Shown here piece by piece: positions 1-13,365 of a DNA stretch of 64,000 bases; the stretch's first letter is position 1; each line of letters begins with the position of its first letter. The position numbers and the translations under genes were made by a program. The notes under the pieces were generated by a model. The model was not told where the DNA came from and searched no databases. It was given only the letters and a program-made list of their open reading frames with translations. The stretch is from contig NC_087076.1 of the NCBI RefSeq assembly GCF_026151205.1, forward strand, positions 15,646,419-15,710,418, in the 5' to 3' direction. This DNA comes from Bolinopsis microptera. Lineage: Eukaryota; Ctenophora; Tentaculata; Lobata; Bolinopsidae.

Positions 1-201
1 CACTTATGTGCATGTACACTTAGACGAATTGGGCCGGCCACTCTTATTTTGTTGGTTTTAGAAAAAGACAAATCAATGTTGAAACCAATTCTTACATTTC
101 ATTTTGATTGTAAAATAAAAATCCAGAATACAACACAAGACCTTGAGATTTTATTGATCGAATAAAGATCTAGTGCCAATGGCAAATATCGATGAAACCT
201 T

Positions 202-3200
202 TCATACTTTTTGTTCTTCATCGACTGCGGGCAGCAAAGATTTTGAATCATTTAACTCCGGGTCAGAGCTATGTCTATTTCCAAGATTTTGCAACGGAGT
301 GACAGCTCCGCTACCCCCCTGAGAACTTGTCATATCTGACAGCTTCCTTCCGACAGTGCTTTGCATTAAAGAAGCAGTGAGTTCCCTTCGGGTTATCCGG
401 TTGCTGCAGAAGTAAATCATGGGATTACAGATACTGTTAGTGTAGTAGAGCGTGACGGTGAATACTTGCGCTATCTTGTAGTCTAGTTGGATTTTGAAGG
501 TGGTGAGAAGGTGGTCAGGGATGACGGTGATGAAACCGGTTAGGATTATTGCTGATGTTATCACGAATAACCTCTTGCTTTCCAAACCTAGGTTAAGATC
601 ATTAGTCATAAAGTCTTTATAATTAAATTAATTCGCCATCTGGAGAGGATTGTTCAATTCTATTATGGAACAATGCGACTACATGTATTGATATCAATAC
701 AGGTAGTCACCGAAGGTCATCTGGCGACTACCTGTATTGATATCAATACAGGTAGTCACCGAAAGTCATCTGGCGACTACCTGTATTGATATCATGGTAA
801 AACACGTGTACCTCCTTCAATATCGAATATTGAGTACCTGGTGAACTAAATACAGTAATACTCTGATTTACTGCGGAGTTAAGGAGAAAGAAAAAAAGCC
901 GCGGTAAATCGAGGTTTGAGGTAACTCGGGGTTTTGATTGTTAACATTATGTTAATATGTATGCTGAACCCTGTATTTAGGGGAAGGAAATGGCAGCGGT
1001 AAATCGGGGTTTGCAGTAAATCGGGGTTTTCTGTGAATCGGGGTTTGTGGTAAATCGGGGTTTGTGGTAAATATGGGTTTGCGGTAAATACCTGTTTTGA
1101 TGACAAAGAAGAGCATGGTGCTGTACATTAAAATGATAAGAATGAAGGGAGCCATCAAGAACACTATCGGCTGGTAAAATCTTTCGTTTTCAATCACACA
1201 ACGGTGAAATACCGGCTGATGTGCTATCTGGGGAATAACAAGTTATATTAATTTGATTAATATTAATGATATTACTTTACTTTAGCCAAGTTGAATGATT
1301 GGGCAGTTGTTTAATAACTGCATCTGATTTGTTAACTGTTAATATTTCCTTGAGCAGTTTGGCTGTTACACTGTCAATCAATTGTGTACCGCAATAAAGC
1401 AATTAATTTATTCAACTGTACCTTGAATAGTGGTTAAATAATTCAAATGAAATGTCCTGAGTAGAATGACAGAAATTTTAATTTATAAGCTAGGAAACCT
1501 TTTAACCATTTGATTCTAAAGATCATTTGAATGGCTGTTAAACTGTCAATCAATTGTGTAACGCAATAAAGCAATTAATTTAAACTGTGCCTTTGTTGAA
1601 TGGTGGTTTTAAATATTTCAAATGAAATGTCATGAGTAGAATGACAGAACTTTTAATTTATAAGCTAGGAAACCTTTTAACTATTTGATTTTAAAGATCA
1701 TTTAAATAGCGCATGATTTACCTTTGTGTGTCCCGTGGAGTAAGTGACACTATCGTATATTAACAATCCTATTAGTGGGAGCCAAGTAATAACTGAAATG
1801 TTTTAAGACCATTAGGATCAGTTTTAATAGTAACTTCTTTTAAACTTATACTTCCTAATACTTAAATACTAATACTTAGAAGAAAGGCCATTCGGATGAG
1901 ATTTTGCTGATTAAAACGAAACCAAACGTGTATGGAACGTCTTAGTGCAAAGCCTGGAGACACTCTGCGGTGAAATTTCAAAGGAATCCGACCATTACTT
2001 TTCGATAATATCTTCTATAGATTTTTTGTTAAAAATACTAAAGTTCACGAACCAGAAACTGTCTGGGGTATGAACTTGGTATTGGCTGTCATGAAGTTGT
2101 CCTGGTAGTTGGCCATTATGGAATATGGATCTATCTGTGGTTCAGATTTAAGTCTAAAATAAAAGGTTACATTTTTCCTCTTGAAACTGCCTTATACCCC
2201 TATTACAGCTGCCCTATTTCTACTGGCTTACTAATTACGTATGTGAATTGTGAATGTTTACCAAAATTTTCTCAGAACGTCTCGCTGTCAAAGAGAATCG
2301 CAAGACAAGCTTGCAATCCTCCTTGATTGATTTTACTAAATAAAATAAATTATGTCATTTTATATCAAAGTCTAATGGTGACAGCTTTCGGAATTCGGGT
2401 GTCTATTAGATTAAAATCATGCTTTTTAATTTGCAAGCAATTTTATATGTCTGGTAGGAAAATCGTGTACCAGATACAGCACTACCATGCAAGCATGCAG
2501 GGGCTCCACCCAAATTCCCATGCGCCCCCCCTCCCCCAACGCACAACCACTAAAATATTTTCATCTTGAAAATTCTTGAAGACTATTCACTATAAGACAT
2601 TGCCCCACTGAACTATCTAGCATTTTTTTGGATGTTGCAGTCAAGTTTGTCAAAGTTTGTCAAAAATTTAAAGTTAAACAATTAAATGACTAGGAATCAC
2701 TAAAATAATTGGGTGCATGCTCGCATTTATGTGATATTAATGTAAAAGCCTAAAAAAGCTGACCGTGGACCGAAGACGTGTGCAGGGATATTTTTGGTAT
2801 AACCCTTTAAAAGCGTACCTGACCTTACCTTAATAAAATATATGTTAGTATAAAGCCTTTATATTAAGATAAGGTACGGTCAGGTACGCTTTAGGGTTAT
2901 ACCCAAAATATCTCTGCACACGTTCATTATATTATACAGGGTTAATGTAAAGCGTACCCGAGAAGGCTCTGCTTGTTTCTTTGTTAACAAGTGACTTATA
3001 CTGAAAAGGGAACACTATCGCGAGGAATCTGTCCAGTGTGAGTGGTAACAGCACCAGGACGGATGCACTCCTGAATAAAATGGTTCTCATTTACACTTAA
3101 TAAAAGTTGAATTCAGTGATGTGTTCCAGGAGTTTTTAAGAAGTATTCAATGAGTATTTAACGAGAGAAAAGATTGCTCACCAAACTGTGTTTCCGACAA

Positions 3201-4447
3201 GGGGGTATATGTGACACCATTGTAATATTTCCCCTTCTCTGGTAACGCCAATGAATACCGGAGAGGCTACCATTCCTGGAAATTGTATTGCTCTTTAATC
3301 TTAATCATATAACAAGAGTCAACATTGTTAGGATACAGTGAAATATTGCAAATTGTGCGACTAAGGTGCATGACAATTGCCAGTTGGCAGATACGTCGAC
3401 CTTTTCTGAGCCCAGCTTAGCCTTCTTAGTGGAAGGTGGTGAGCTATCTAGTCTGCCGATCTGCGTATGATGATTCAGCAGATACTGGACCCTTGCCAAA
3501 TTAGCAACCCACAAATTGGCAACAATTTCAATTTACAATCTAACTAATTACTAACCGAGGCCTCTGATGATTCCCACAGTTGCGTTCAGGATATCACTCA
3601 CTGCTACATTTAAAACGAAAATGTTCTGAGGAAAGTAATTTGAAATTAGTTCATCAGATTATATATCACAAGCTTGAGTGGAATATAATATACTCCGTAG
3701 TCCGTATCGATATCATAATCATATTATTACGATAATGCACATCAACATTACATCACAGATCGTTCTCTAATGGCCTTCTGCGACCATTATAAAGCTTCGG
3801 ATTCCTGATTAACAAAAAATGTCGTTTTTGATTTTCCTAATTGATTATTTGTAAAACTGTGCGTCTCCTACAAACCTGACATAGGGGTAGTTTAACGTGG
3901 AATATGAGACAGTAGATTGTAAAACTGCTCAACAGGAACCCTGTACCGGCGATTATCGTCAATGCGGAGCCCTGGGAATAAAAATGTCAAATTGAGATAA
4001 CCAGCATGCACAAATGTCTGGGAAATTTGGCTTTTTGATCCCTTTTACAATTACATAAAACTGGGATTTTGACAGTCATGATAATTAACAATCAGCTTTG
4101 AATCCCATTGGAAAGAAATGTTAAATCACGTGCTAAGAGGTCGTTCACATATTACGTAATCAGCCAAGGAGGAAGGGGGGGGGGGTTCCAAATGATTACG
4201 CTAGTGTAATTTTGACACAATAGCTATGTGTAAAACTGATTACGGAGGGGGGGGGGGGGGGGGGTAAAAATTGTTCAAAATTTGATTACGTAATATTATG
4301 TGAACGACTCCTTATTGAGAAAGCAGCCCTGGTGAACTAGTCCTCCTCCTCCTAGATATATATAATATAACTCACGTTAGCAACTTGGAAGGGACAGGTG
4401 GACGAATAGTTTCCCGCACAGTCGCTGTCTCCGATATTGTATCCCAT
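202..4447 (-). CDS. Class A (rhodopsin-like) G protein-coupled receptor, complete, 8 exons
   Basis: Membrane receptor expected to couple an extracellular ligand to heterotrimeric G proteins; the ligand cannot be read from sequence. Exons, in transcript order: 4447-4376, 3971-3876, 3625-3556, 3275-3182, 3070-2958, 1792-1722, 1227-1092, 587-202. All junctions are GT-AG and all phases agree, giving 345 aa. The start ATG at 4447 follows an in-frame TAA. The N-terminus has an N-glycosylation motif (NYSS). TM1 is in exon 2, TM2 (LNVAVSD) in exon 3, the conserved TM3 cysteine (QWC) in exon 4, LDRF (DRY equivalent) in exon 5, TM4 (TWLP) in exon 6, the loop-2 cysteine and TM5 in exon 7, and TM6, TM7 (NPMIYF, the NPxxY motif) and the tail in exon 8. 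DRY is DRF, and the usual TM6 CWxP is absent, so ligand class is open. Family call is from motifs; exon joins are inferred. Confidence 0.9.
677..796. repeat. 49-bp tandem repeat made of a perfect 32-bp palindrome
   Basis: Units start at 677, 726 and 775 (the last truncated). Each carries gactacctgtattgat followed by its exact reverse complement, then a 17-nt linker. The first unit has one mismatch. It lies in the intron between the last two GPCR exons. Confidence 0.9.
897..1097. repeat. 17-18-bp minisatellite starting at a GPCR splice donor
   Basis: On the minus strand the TM5 exon ends at 1092 and its intron opens directly into degenerate units of the type atttaccgcaaacccc. About six lie in 994-1097 and two more in 897-941. 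The donor itself (GTATTTACC) is part of the first unit. Confidence 0.8.
1363..1708. repeat. Direct tandem duplication of about 172 bp
   Basis: Two copies, about 1363-1533 and 1534-1708, share long blocks such as ctgtcaatcaattgtgta and ttataagctaggaaacct. They differ by scattered substitutions and small indels. The duplication lies in a GPCR intron, next to the TM4 exon. Confidence 0.85.
2776..2923. mobile_element. Foldback (MITE-like) element
   Basis: Arms at about 2776-2838 and 2859-2923 are near-perfect inverted repeats (acgtgtgcagggatattt against aaatatctctgcacacgt) around a short AT-rich loop. There is no coding capacity. It is intronic, just 3' of the GPCR TM3 exon, and one arm nearly reaches that exon's donor at 2957. 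Confidence 0.75.
4139..4312. mobile_element. MITE with poly-G tracts and TIRs reading ggtcgttcacat
   Basis: Terminal inverted repeats (ggtcgttcacatattacg at the left, tattatgtgaacgactcc at the right) flank about 125 bp holding two poly-G runs, one of about 18 G. The internal motif tagctatgtgtaaaactgat also occurs in the element at 25.6-25.8 kb, so both belong to one family. It lies between the first two GPCR exons. Confidence 0.75.
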
Positions 4448-7400
4448 CAAAACATTTCGTGGGTCTTCTAATTAAATATTGGGAGATTAGTAATGTATCT
4501 TGTCAGTTTAAGTAGAAACGGCTGAAGTTATCTGTGATGAAACGGTAAACAACTAAACAAAATTAATTTCTTAAAATGACCAGAAGGGCAAACCGCATTA
4601 AAACAAAACCACTTTCCGAATTAACTTAGTCATTAAGTTATCACGTGAACAATTAAACGGAAAACGTACAATGCACTGCACAATTATACGACATGAATAT
4701 GATGTAATTATTGAAGATTCAAAATGATACATTATGTAATAAGTTGTTTCTAATAATTGTGGAGAATAATTCATAGTTCATAGTGCCTTGTGCGTAAAAA
4801 GTTCTTATACAATCTTTTAAGAAATAAATGAATTTGTTCAGTGAATTCTTATTAGTTTATTAATTATATCTTTTAAGTAAGTCGACAAATCTGGTTTTGA
4901 AGGCAAAAAGCAATGGAAGAGAACTTTAAGGGTAAATCTTTTTGTGCCAATAAGATATCAATGGGTACGAGAAACAAAAAACGATAGCAAAAAAATAGAT
5001 ATAAAATGACCGTTCATCTAATGATTTGTGGCTTATCTCCTATCACCTGACACGAGTCTGACGCGAGGCTGACAGGTAGTGGCATTATTATATGTTATCA
5101 AGAAGACATAAATTAATTATCCTCCTTTCTCTGTCATTCATCATCATATCAACACAAAACCTGTCTAACTGATAATAGATTTACCAAATTCTGTCAAAAC
5201 ATTATCACCTAATACCTGAACAATGAAAAAGCTGGTACAATCGCACAGAAAAACAAAAGATAGTGATCTTAGTAGCCAATGACTAGACGGAATGGTTGAA
5301 ACAAAAACAATCAATTGTTGCTTCTGGACAACCTCACAGCGAACTATCAATGATGGCGACTAGTAGACTTGTCATAATATTAAAGAGAAGTTGCAAAACT
5401 GTACGGGCGGTGTGAAAATCAGCGGACCTATCTAGTTATTTGATTAGGTATATGAGATCCCCTCTCTGTGGGGTGATCACACGCTGTGATGGCTTTGTTC
5501 AAGCTGAACGAATCTCAGCATAAGTAAAATATCTAGCGTAGAAAATATCCAGCGACGATCTGATCATACCCTTGAGGTAATGGTCATGATACAGCTGCTG
5601 AACGATTAAAGGAAGGAGGCATCTTTTATCCTTTCCTCATTAAATACTGACTCTAATCAGATAACAGGACCTTGAAAAACTGTACAAAGAATGACAATAT
5701 TTTCACAGCGTAGTTAATGAGTAGTTGATAGTAGAGTTAGCACTGGTACATTGGTACGATGGTCAATGTACAAGCTTACTAAGTAAGATTTATATGATAT
5801 GGTGAAACTGGTACAGACTTGACAAAATGTTGTTTTAAGCTGATAACTAATAAACTATCTGAGTAGTTTTAGGAGAAATACAAACACGGCTGTGTTACCT
5901 ACTGCTAAATGAAGTAGAGTGTGCTGCCTTTAATAAATTTAACGGAGGGAACTGTTATTATACTACTCACCTTGATTGTCTACCACAACTTCATGTTTAA
6001 TGTCATTAATTATAAATTACCCACCATTAGCATTAGGATAGACAAATTACATTGACATATATCCAGGATGTCATTGTACTGAAAGTAGCAGATACAATTT
6101 GGCTAACTTTAAATGTTGTATGTAATCTCATTTATCGCAATTGAGTACAAAAACGGGTAGTATTAATGGATATAAGTTTTTCAATTTACGGCCATGTTGA
6201 ACTATCAACGGTACTGCGGAGAGGGTTTGGGCATAAAGTAGGAAGCAATGGCAAGGTCTGTATAAAACTCAGGCAGATTCGTAAATAAACGGCAAGGTTT
6301 GAACTGCACTAATGTACAAAGGATAAACGTAGAAAATGTGTAATCATATTAACGGCTCAAGACGCTGAATCTGCTGTCAATTTCCCCAGTGCAGGAATAA
6401 AATCTATTCGAAAGGAACGTGCATTTCTGAATTTAGTGATTACTGCTTGACTATGAACCTAATACAATGAATAGTTTAAGGCTACAACAAACCAATGCAA
6501 ATGTCACGTTCTTTGTTTGATCTAATAAAATTAAAACTACAATGCAGATTCCAGAGTACTGGACTACGCTTCACTTCAAAGTCACTTCATTGTTAAGTCT
6601 CCAATAAATCATGTTTTAAATGGATTGTGAAATTAAAACCGCGCCATTTGGTCGAGGACGTTCCTTGCTTTTAACACGGGACTAAAAACACGTGACACGC
6701 ACAAGGATCACAGCATTTAGTGCACGTGCATTTATTTTTGAGTGATTCAATATCGATGTCATTCCTTTAAACAGTTGACTGATAAGGTTGTATTGTGATC
6801 TATCGAAATTATTTGAGTTTACCGATTCTTTCCGATATGAAGAGAATGGAGAAAGTATGTCTCTTTGTCTACCGATTAAAAACTGATGAATGGTCGATCA
6901 TAGACATTTTAGTCTGTTCTTTCGTTTTAGATATTTCATCACCCAGTTGACAAATTTATCGGTCTAAAACCTACTGGCAAACTATGTATTGCGAAGTATA
7001 AATGTGCCCAAAACAGGATAAAACATTGACATAAATATAATGATATTCTCAGCGCGGCGGTATCACAAAACGAATTTATACTTATAGAGTATAGACGCAT
7101 TTGTATAATTATTTAAAGTGGACCCGTTTTGCGAAAATCATGACCACCCGAGAACAATGCAAATTTCATCAACGCGCCACAGTCTGACTATTTGCAATGA
7201 TTAATTGATTATGTAGGTTTAAATTAGCATATCATATTTGGCTGAGATTATCAAGTGAGGCCCCTGCTTTGTCAAATTGATCACGAGAGACAGTATATTG
7301 CTATCACGTAGCTTTGATTATGCACTTAAAATAGGCCAAACCATATTTAATTATTCATTTAAAATATTTCTAGCGAATTTATAAATATTCATTGGAAACC

Positions 7401-10400
7401 ACTGGACAATGCCGATTTCCACGTGACCATCTCTCTCTCGAGACTGTTACATCACGGGTGTTCTGCAATGAAAGTATATATTTTATAAGTGACTCTTGCT
7501 TTGACCCTTCGATATTCATCTATAATCTATGTCGATCCTCAAGCCTGGAGTAGGAGGTATATAATATACAGAACTTTAACATTAGCTCGTAAAGAATACA
7601 TCAACAACAAACAAAAAACACCAACTAGAGTATTATTCACACTATAGCTTGGTTCTGTTAATTCGTGTAGGAGACTATAACAAATCGAAAAGAAAGAACA
7701 GTTGTTTATATTGAGATATTGAGTCAGAGTTCATATTTCATAATAATATTCTAAATTTGTACCTTGTCTTTAACTGATGTACTTTAATTACCAATATATT
7801 ATACTCTTAGATTAGGAAGATTCCGTGTTATTTAATTCTTTAAGTTCCTTTTATATACCCCGTACTAGGTTATAATATTTCTGTAGCTGTGGTTATATTA
7901 TTTGCCCCCAATAATTGAAAGGTCTCTTTACTCATTGACGTTACCCCACAGCTTGCTTAGTGCTGCTTTAAGCTGGGACCGAGTCTCCGTCACACATCCT
8001 CACAGGTTGAGGGTAATAAAAGGGGTTTCGTTTGTAAAAGAGTCCCTTTGGACACATTAGTCAAGGTTTAACTAAATCGTGACTTGGCATCATGTACTCT
8101 TAATTCCAGCCAATGCCATTACGTTACTTTTTATTACGATTTGATGGTGGATTTAATGGATTTAGTGGCGAAGTGTTATCTCAGATCATAAGAATCTAAG
8201 AGAGGAATTAATGTCTACACGTGTGTGGGCGATGGTAATGAGCTGAACAAGAAATGCGGCCGCTTTTCTTTTGTGGATGGCCGCTCAATTTCCCGATCTG
8301 TGATGGCGTATTTATCATATTCCATACAACCTGGGGACGGCCCAGTCTTTACTGTTTATATAAACATGCAAATATGGCGAAGTGACATGCCGACTGCCGC
8401 CCAGTTAATATAATTCTATATTGAATTTGAAAATCGTGTATACTTCTATGTAACCATATGTTTATTGTTTATGCAACCTGACACGGATCTGTGCAAGATA
8501 GTAATACTAACTCAAAATAATAATAATATGCTATTAATCAGTGCCTAGTGGGATACGTACATGATGAAATTAATAATGTACTTGGTTGGTTCAGCGCCGC
8601 GCGCCAACAATTATATAATTCAGATTGTCACGCAAAATAACTTTGCGCAGGTAGTCACGTGGGCGATAACAGTGCTCGCAGGCACGTACGGTCGCACACT
8701 CGCACACACGGTCGCAAAGCTACCATTAAAAAAAATCGATCGTTAAGCCTTGTCCTTGACTCTTTTGTGCCTTCGGCACTTTGAGTCATGGATCGGGAAA
8801 AAATCAACAACAAACTAGAATAAATTGAAGTGAATCAGTTCCCAGGGTCAATTATAGCGAACTCTTTGCACAACAATATAATAAAACATTCCAGTTCGTG
8901 TCCAGGCTTGTATTGTATGACTTCAGCACTAAGGTAATCGTCAATATCACTGAATTTAGCTGTAAAGGTTCTGTAAAGAACATTGTAGAGACTCAGCTCA
9001 GCTCAGTACCAGCTATGTTGTTAACAAAACGAACGTAAAGACATTTACTTTGGAAAACAATTATCCCGTTTATTGCCGGACTCAATGGTAGTATATTTGT
9101 CAATGCATTGTTACTTTGTATTGAGCATAATGGTAGTTTTAATATTGAAATTCGATCGTCAACCGAAGCTTTATTTTATGTCTTTACAAGGCCGTTGAGA
9201 GAGAAAGATGAATAATCCTGCATAATATATAACGTGGAAAATATTTCATTCAACCACAACCAGCAGTTTTAATATGCTATTCCATTCGCAGTTATGCGCT
9301 GTAAATTTAGGAACACAATACCGTAGTGTCTCATATCAGCCCTCCATCATCTCAGATATCTGCTCACTAAAGTTCGTCCCTATTATATTTTATTAATGTG
9401 TTGGAGAACTGATAGAGAAGCAATCGCTGCCTTGAAATCGAACAATCTAGTATTAGTTATTAAGTAAGGCCTGGGAACTTGGTATATTTGTAATTGTTGC
9501 TCCATCCCTATTTGAACTACTTAAATTGGGTATTTTTAGATGATGTTCTGAGTGGAGAGCTGTCTCCACTAATCAGCAAATAAACACAGCATAAATATAA
9601 ATATAAAACGGTTTGAATGAAGATCGAAGCTGGTCACGTGACATCTACTTAGCAAACGATTTGAATATTATATGCATATTATTATAATATCGACTAGCGA
9701 TCATATTGACGATTATGGATGTCCTGGACGATAAAGTCAATATTATTGGCTGTAATTGTTTATTATAATATTGTATATATAGGTTAATACTTAAACGTTA
9801 TATACTCGAGTGCAGACTGCGGTTCATATTCATCAACTTGATGCGATCTTATAACAATATGTTGCCACAATTTTGCCAAATAAACTACAAGACTAATACT
9901 GGGATGGCAATTTGAAAAGGATTATTGCGACTTAGTGTCGAAACACATTGAATTCAATAGTTGTGTAAAAATTGTGTGTTCAAATAAAACAAAGACCGAA
10001 ACCAAAATGCAGAATTGAGCACTTCTGGTGTCATATAATCGGGTAGTTGGTGCTATCATTGTTCAGATGACGTCAGACATGATCACGTGACGTGATGTCG
10101 TCACGTCATGATGACATCATGGCGTCATACTGGGCTGGGTCCCACCAAAACGTCCCAGGATTACTTTATGTGATTTGATTGTTGGATCTGAATTCCGGAG
10201 TCTGTCATGATGATACGTTGTCATGTGGCAAGACAGAATGTAATCATGAAGTTGTCGGATATCTTGTCATTTGAGATAACATAATAAACCGATTATAATA
10301 CCGGTATTTACTGGAGTGTTACATCTCGTAATAACGACCGATCTAAATAGTTCTGTGATCGTTACTCATTAATAATTAATACCCAAACATTCCAGAGGAA

Positions 10401-10495
10401 TTATCGATTTTCTGAAACATAGCAGCTAATTCAGAGTTTTCAACAACAAAAAAAAGCATTTATGTTTAAAGCAACTAAACCAGGCTGAATTTCAG
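4448..10495. other. About 6 kb with no recognised gene
   Basis: AT-rich sequence with no exon that I can assign. Earlier WDR82-like exons (+) are expected here but were not found. A stretch at about 8828-9040 (+) stays open for some 68 codons without an ATG and is not recognised. A cluster of CRE/ATF-like TGACGTCA and TCACGTGA palindromes lies at 10066-10130. A short piece near 8385-8412 resembles the GGGCGGC repeat family seen at 39.8 kb. Confidence 0.5.
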
Positions 10496-11991
10496 GTTCT
10501 CAAGATGGTCATTTACACGTCTGGTCGGTGAAGACTGGAAACAAGATCGCAGTACTGGAAGGCAACCACCCAAACCCTATTGGCTGCGTAGCCTTTAATC
10601 CGAAGTACATGATGGTGGCATCTGCTTGTAACAACGCGGTCAGTTTTATTCTCACTAATTTATATTTTATCTTACATTTTGATGATTAATGTGTGTACTT
10701 AAGATTTTTTAGATATCATTGAGCATAAGCAGTGATACAACGTATCTCGGGATGATCCGTAGAGTCTCGACTAGTTTCGGCTTACCGCCATCAACGAAAG
10801 TATAAAAGCAAAATTCAATTTTCCTTTGAATTTTGCTTTTATACTTTCGGAATGTTGTTTATTGATATTTGATTTCAAATTTCCCGCTAGATGATTCATC
10901 GATCCTGTTGATGGCGGTAAGCCGAAACTAGTCGAGACTCTACGGATCATCCCGAGATACGTTGTATCACTGCTTATGCTCAATGATATCTAAAACATCT
11001 TAAGATCCTAACGTATTTTATCTTGGGAGGATTGCGGCTAATTAACACCCTTGCTGGACAATCTCTACTTTCCTTAACGTCAGCGAAAGCTTTATCAATG
11101 TGTGTACTTAACGTTTAATTGCGAACAATGTTTTTGTTCATATAATTCGTGTACATTCGGGTACGATGTTGTATAATTCAAGCATGCAATCGGAGTAAAG
11201 AGTGAACGAGAAAAACAATAGAACAAATATAATAGAACAACAGTGCCGTTACCAGAAATATATAAACTGATATTCGATCCGTTGTTAAAAGCCTATAAAT
11301 TTTATGTTACACGATGGTGGCATCAAAGTTAATTTGGAAGAACAGTTTCTTAATTTGTAAAATTAAACGAAAGGACAAGTTGACCCGAGCAGTTATCGAT
11401 GCCCGGAAACATTTTTAAAATAATAAATTAATATATGATAGTCTACACGCAGATGACCCAAATGTCGATGAAACGTCCATTTTTAATGTTTTGCAAATTA
11501 CATAGAATAAGTTGTTTCACCTAGAAAGTTAACAACAAATGAACAAACGCTATCAAACTAATACGGAAGTGCAGGTGCAGCAGTTCCATTATGTTACTAT
11601 ACAGTAAGGAGGAAACTCAGCTCACTTAAATTGGAAACACAGCCACACACACACACAATGATTTGTCATTGTAAGTGGTATATTTTGTTCTAACTTTGCA
11701 AATGGAACATGATCAAACACAATCTAGAGGAATGTTAACAGGCTTTAACTTTCTACCAAATTCAGAGCTCACTCTGTGACAAGATAAGATGAAAGAAAAG
11801 CACTGAGGTCCGCTAAAGTAGATAAAATATGATAATTTATGAGAAATGAGAGCTGATTTAAGTATTATTATTACACGATAATGAAATCATGGGGAGTAGA
11901 ATTTTGGCAAACGTATTAACATTCAATCATGAGAATAAGACATCAAATATTTCAGGCATTTTGGATACCGAACTTAGAAGAGCTACAATGA
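10496..11991 (+). CDS. WDR82: WDR82/Swd2-like WD40 protein, last two coding exons
   Basis: WDR82 (yeast Swd2) is a WD40 adaptor of Set1/COMPASS and of PNUTS-PP1 termination complexes, acting in the nucleus with RNA polymerase II. Exon 10496-10638 has a TTTCAG acceptor and a GTCAGT donor and encodes a final blade: GSQDGHLHVWSVKTGN (the first Gly comes from the split codon), then IAVLEGNHPNPIGCVAFNPK and ASACNNA. Exon 11956-11991 follows TATTTCAG and encodes AFWIPNLEELQ and a stop. Both match the conserved WDR82 C-terminus (SEDG..HVW, FNPK, ASAC, FWLP), and their phases agree. Upstream exons were not found between 4.4 and 10.5 kb. They may be small, overlap the GPCR, or be missing, in which case this is a partial copy. 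The intron contains a large palindrome. Confidence 0.8.
10698..11011. mobile_element. Long palindromic foldback element with a nested hairpin
   Basis: The arms at 10711-10795 and 10907-10991 are perfect 85-bp reverse complements, and weaker pairing continues about 13-20 bp outward on each side. Inside the loop a second near-perfect hairpin (10796-10850) pairs gaaagtataaaagcaaaa with its complement. It sits in the last WDR82-like intron and is non-autonomous, since any ORF in it is just the arm read twice. Confidence 0.85.
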
Positions 11992-13365
11992 TAGAAGAAC
12001 CCTCCCCTTTCAATTAATCAGACAAACTAATCAGGATGGAGCAGACCTGTCATCACCGCACTTTTGAGGACTGATAATATACAAAGTCGAGAACGAACAA
12101 TAATTAATTCTTGATTACCGCGAGTTTTTGTGACGAGCATGCGCTTTCAAGGTTCGGTTAATTTGCCATGCTGTGGAGTATTACAATCAGATGCAACTAT
12201 AGGGAAAGCAGTTATTTTCGAATATGGCGATTTAAAATTAAAGCAAATTTGACGATTAAAAACAATTCGGCAAACCAAGTTCAAGAAGTAAAGTTTAGCC
12301 ACAATCCAATCTTATCATTATCTTCAGCACAACAAGAATTTGCAAAATAAGTCTCATGTTAACAGGTTAAATCTTATCTTGAGTAAGTCACATTATAATA
12401 TAACGGAGTTACGACACGTTCATTAAAAAACAAACTGGAGTACTCGTTCATACGACGTTACTAATCTGGGGCCGGGCCAGGCCCATCATTATCAACAGAA
12501 AGTAACAGTAAAGAACTGATGAAGTGGGTCGTTAACACAATCCTTCTCCCGGCCCCCACCCTGCAGCCTGGTGATGTAATATACAATTATCGTGTAACAT
12601 GATCTTACCCAGAAGTGGGCACAGGGCATGGGGACAGGATTTATAGGCTCTTACAACCTGTTTAGCACTCTTATAGACTGCCATAGACTGTCGAACAAGT
12701 GTGTACCAGACTACTAATGACATTGTAATGGGGGCATGGGTTAGGTAAGGTAATTTTAGGTAAGGTATGGTAATTGTGGTCTAGTGGGAGCTTCTTTGTT
12801 AGGGTAAGCTCCGGCTATTGTAATTAACAATGTTGTGATAGGTTTATATAGTGAAGCAAGTTACCAGATAACGTGTTGGGCACACCAGGTCTTAACAAAA
12901 TTTTAACAGCAGGTCCTCAAATTGTGCTGTTTAAGGTGAAATCATGAATGGTACAGACTTTTCGGCAACGTTTCTTAAAATGAGCTCCAGAAAATCAGGT
13001 AATTGTTTTTCAACAATTATCCTCCACCCATCCCAGACACGATTAAAGAGCTGGAGCACTCCTACAGCATTGTTAAAAGTAGAGTTTCCTAGTGCTCCGG
13101 AGCTGTTCCTGGCATTAGAGTGGCTATTTAATTAAATAACTTATTTAAGTTATTTAAGTAAATATGTCATAACAGAAAGAAAACTCATTGGGCTGGCCAT
13201 AACTACAAAATAAGATTTAAGTTGGGCTATTATTATTTATAAGCGGCTTCGTGTCAAAAAGGAATTTTAAATTTAAGTTCAAAAAGTTCATTTATTTAAT
13301 TAGAATGAAGTCGTTACCAAAAAAAGGGGACCCCCGGCCCCAACCATGTAGCTGATACACGTCCT
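11992..13365. other. Intergenic, no gene seen
   Basis: AT-rich spacer after the WDR82-like stop codon. Short ORFs at about 12168-12350 and 12944-13135 show no recognisable motif or convincing splice sites. Nothing else could be supported. Confidence 0.5.

Noticed and set aside
2040-2150. Exon-like minus-strand stretch (YSIMANYQDNFMTANTKF)
   Set aside because: Has an acceptor-like CACAG and a possible GTGAAC end, but the GPCR phases already join 2958 to 1792 across it.
2327-2569. 80-codon plus-strand ORF
   Set aside because: Lies in a GPCR intron and has no domain, no splice context and AT-driven composition.
3305-3514. 69-codon minus-strand ORF between GPCR exons
   Set aside because: The GPCR frame joins 3556 to 3275 without it; no receptor motif.
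8828-9040. Open stretch with LVLYDFSTK, considered as an early WDR82 blade
   Set aside because: Only three or four residues match, no ATG, and splice sites do not fit.
10771-10983. 70-codon minus ORF
   Set aside because: Created by reading both arms of the perfect palindrome.
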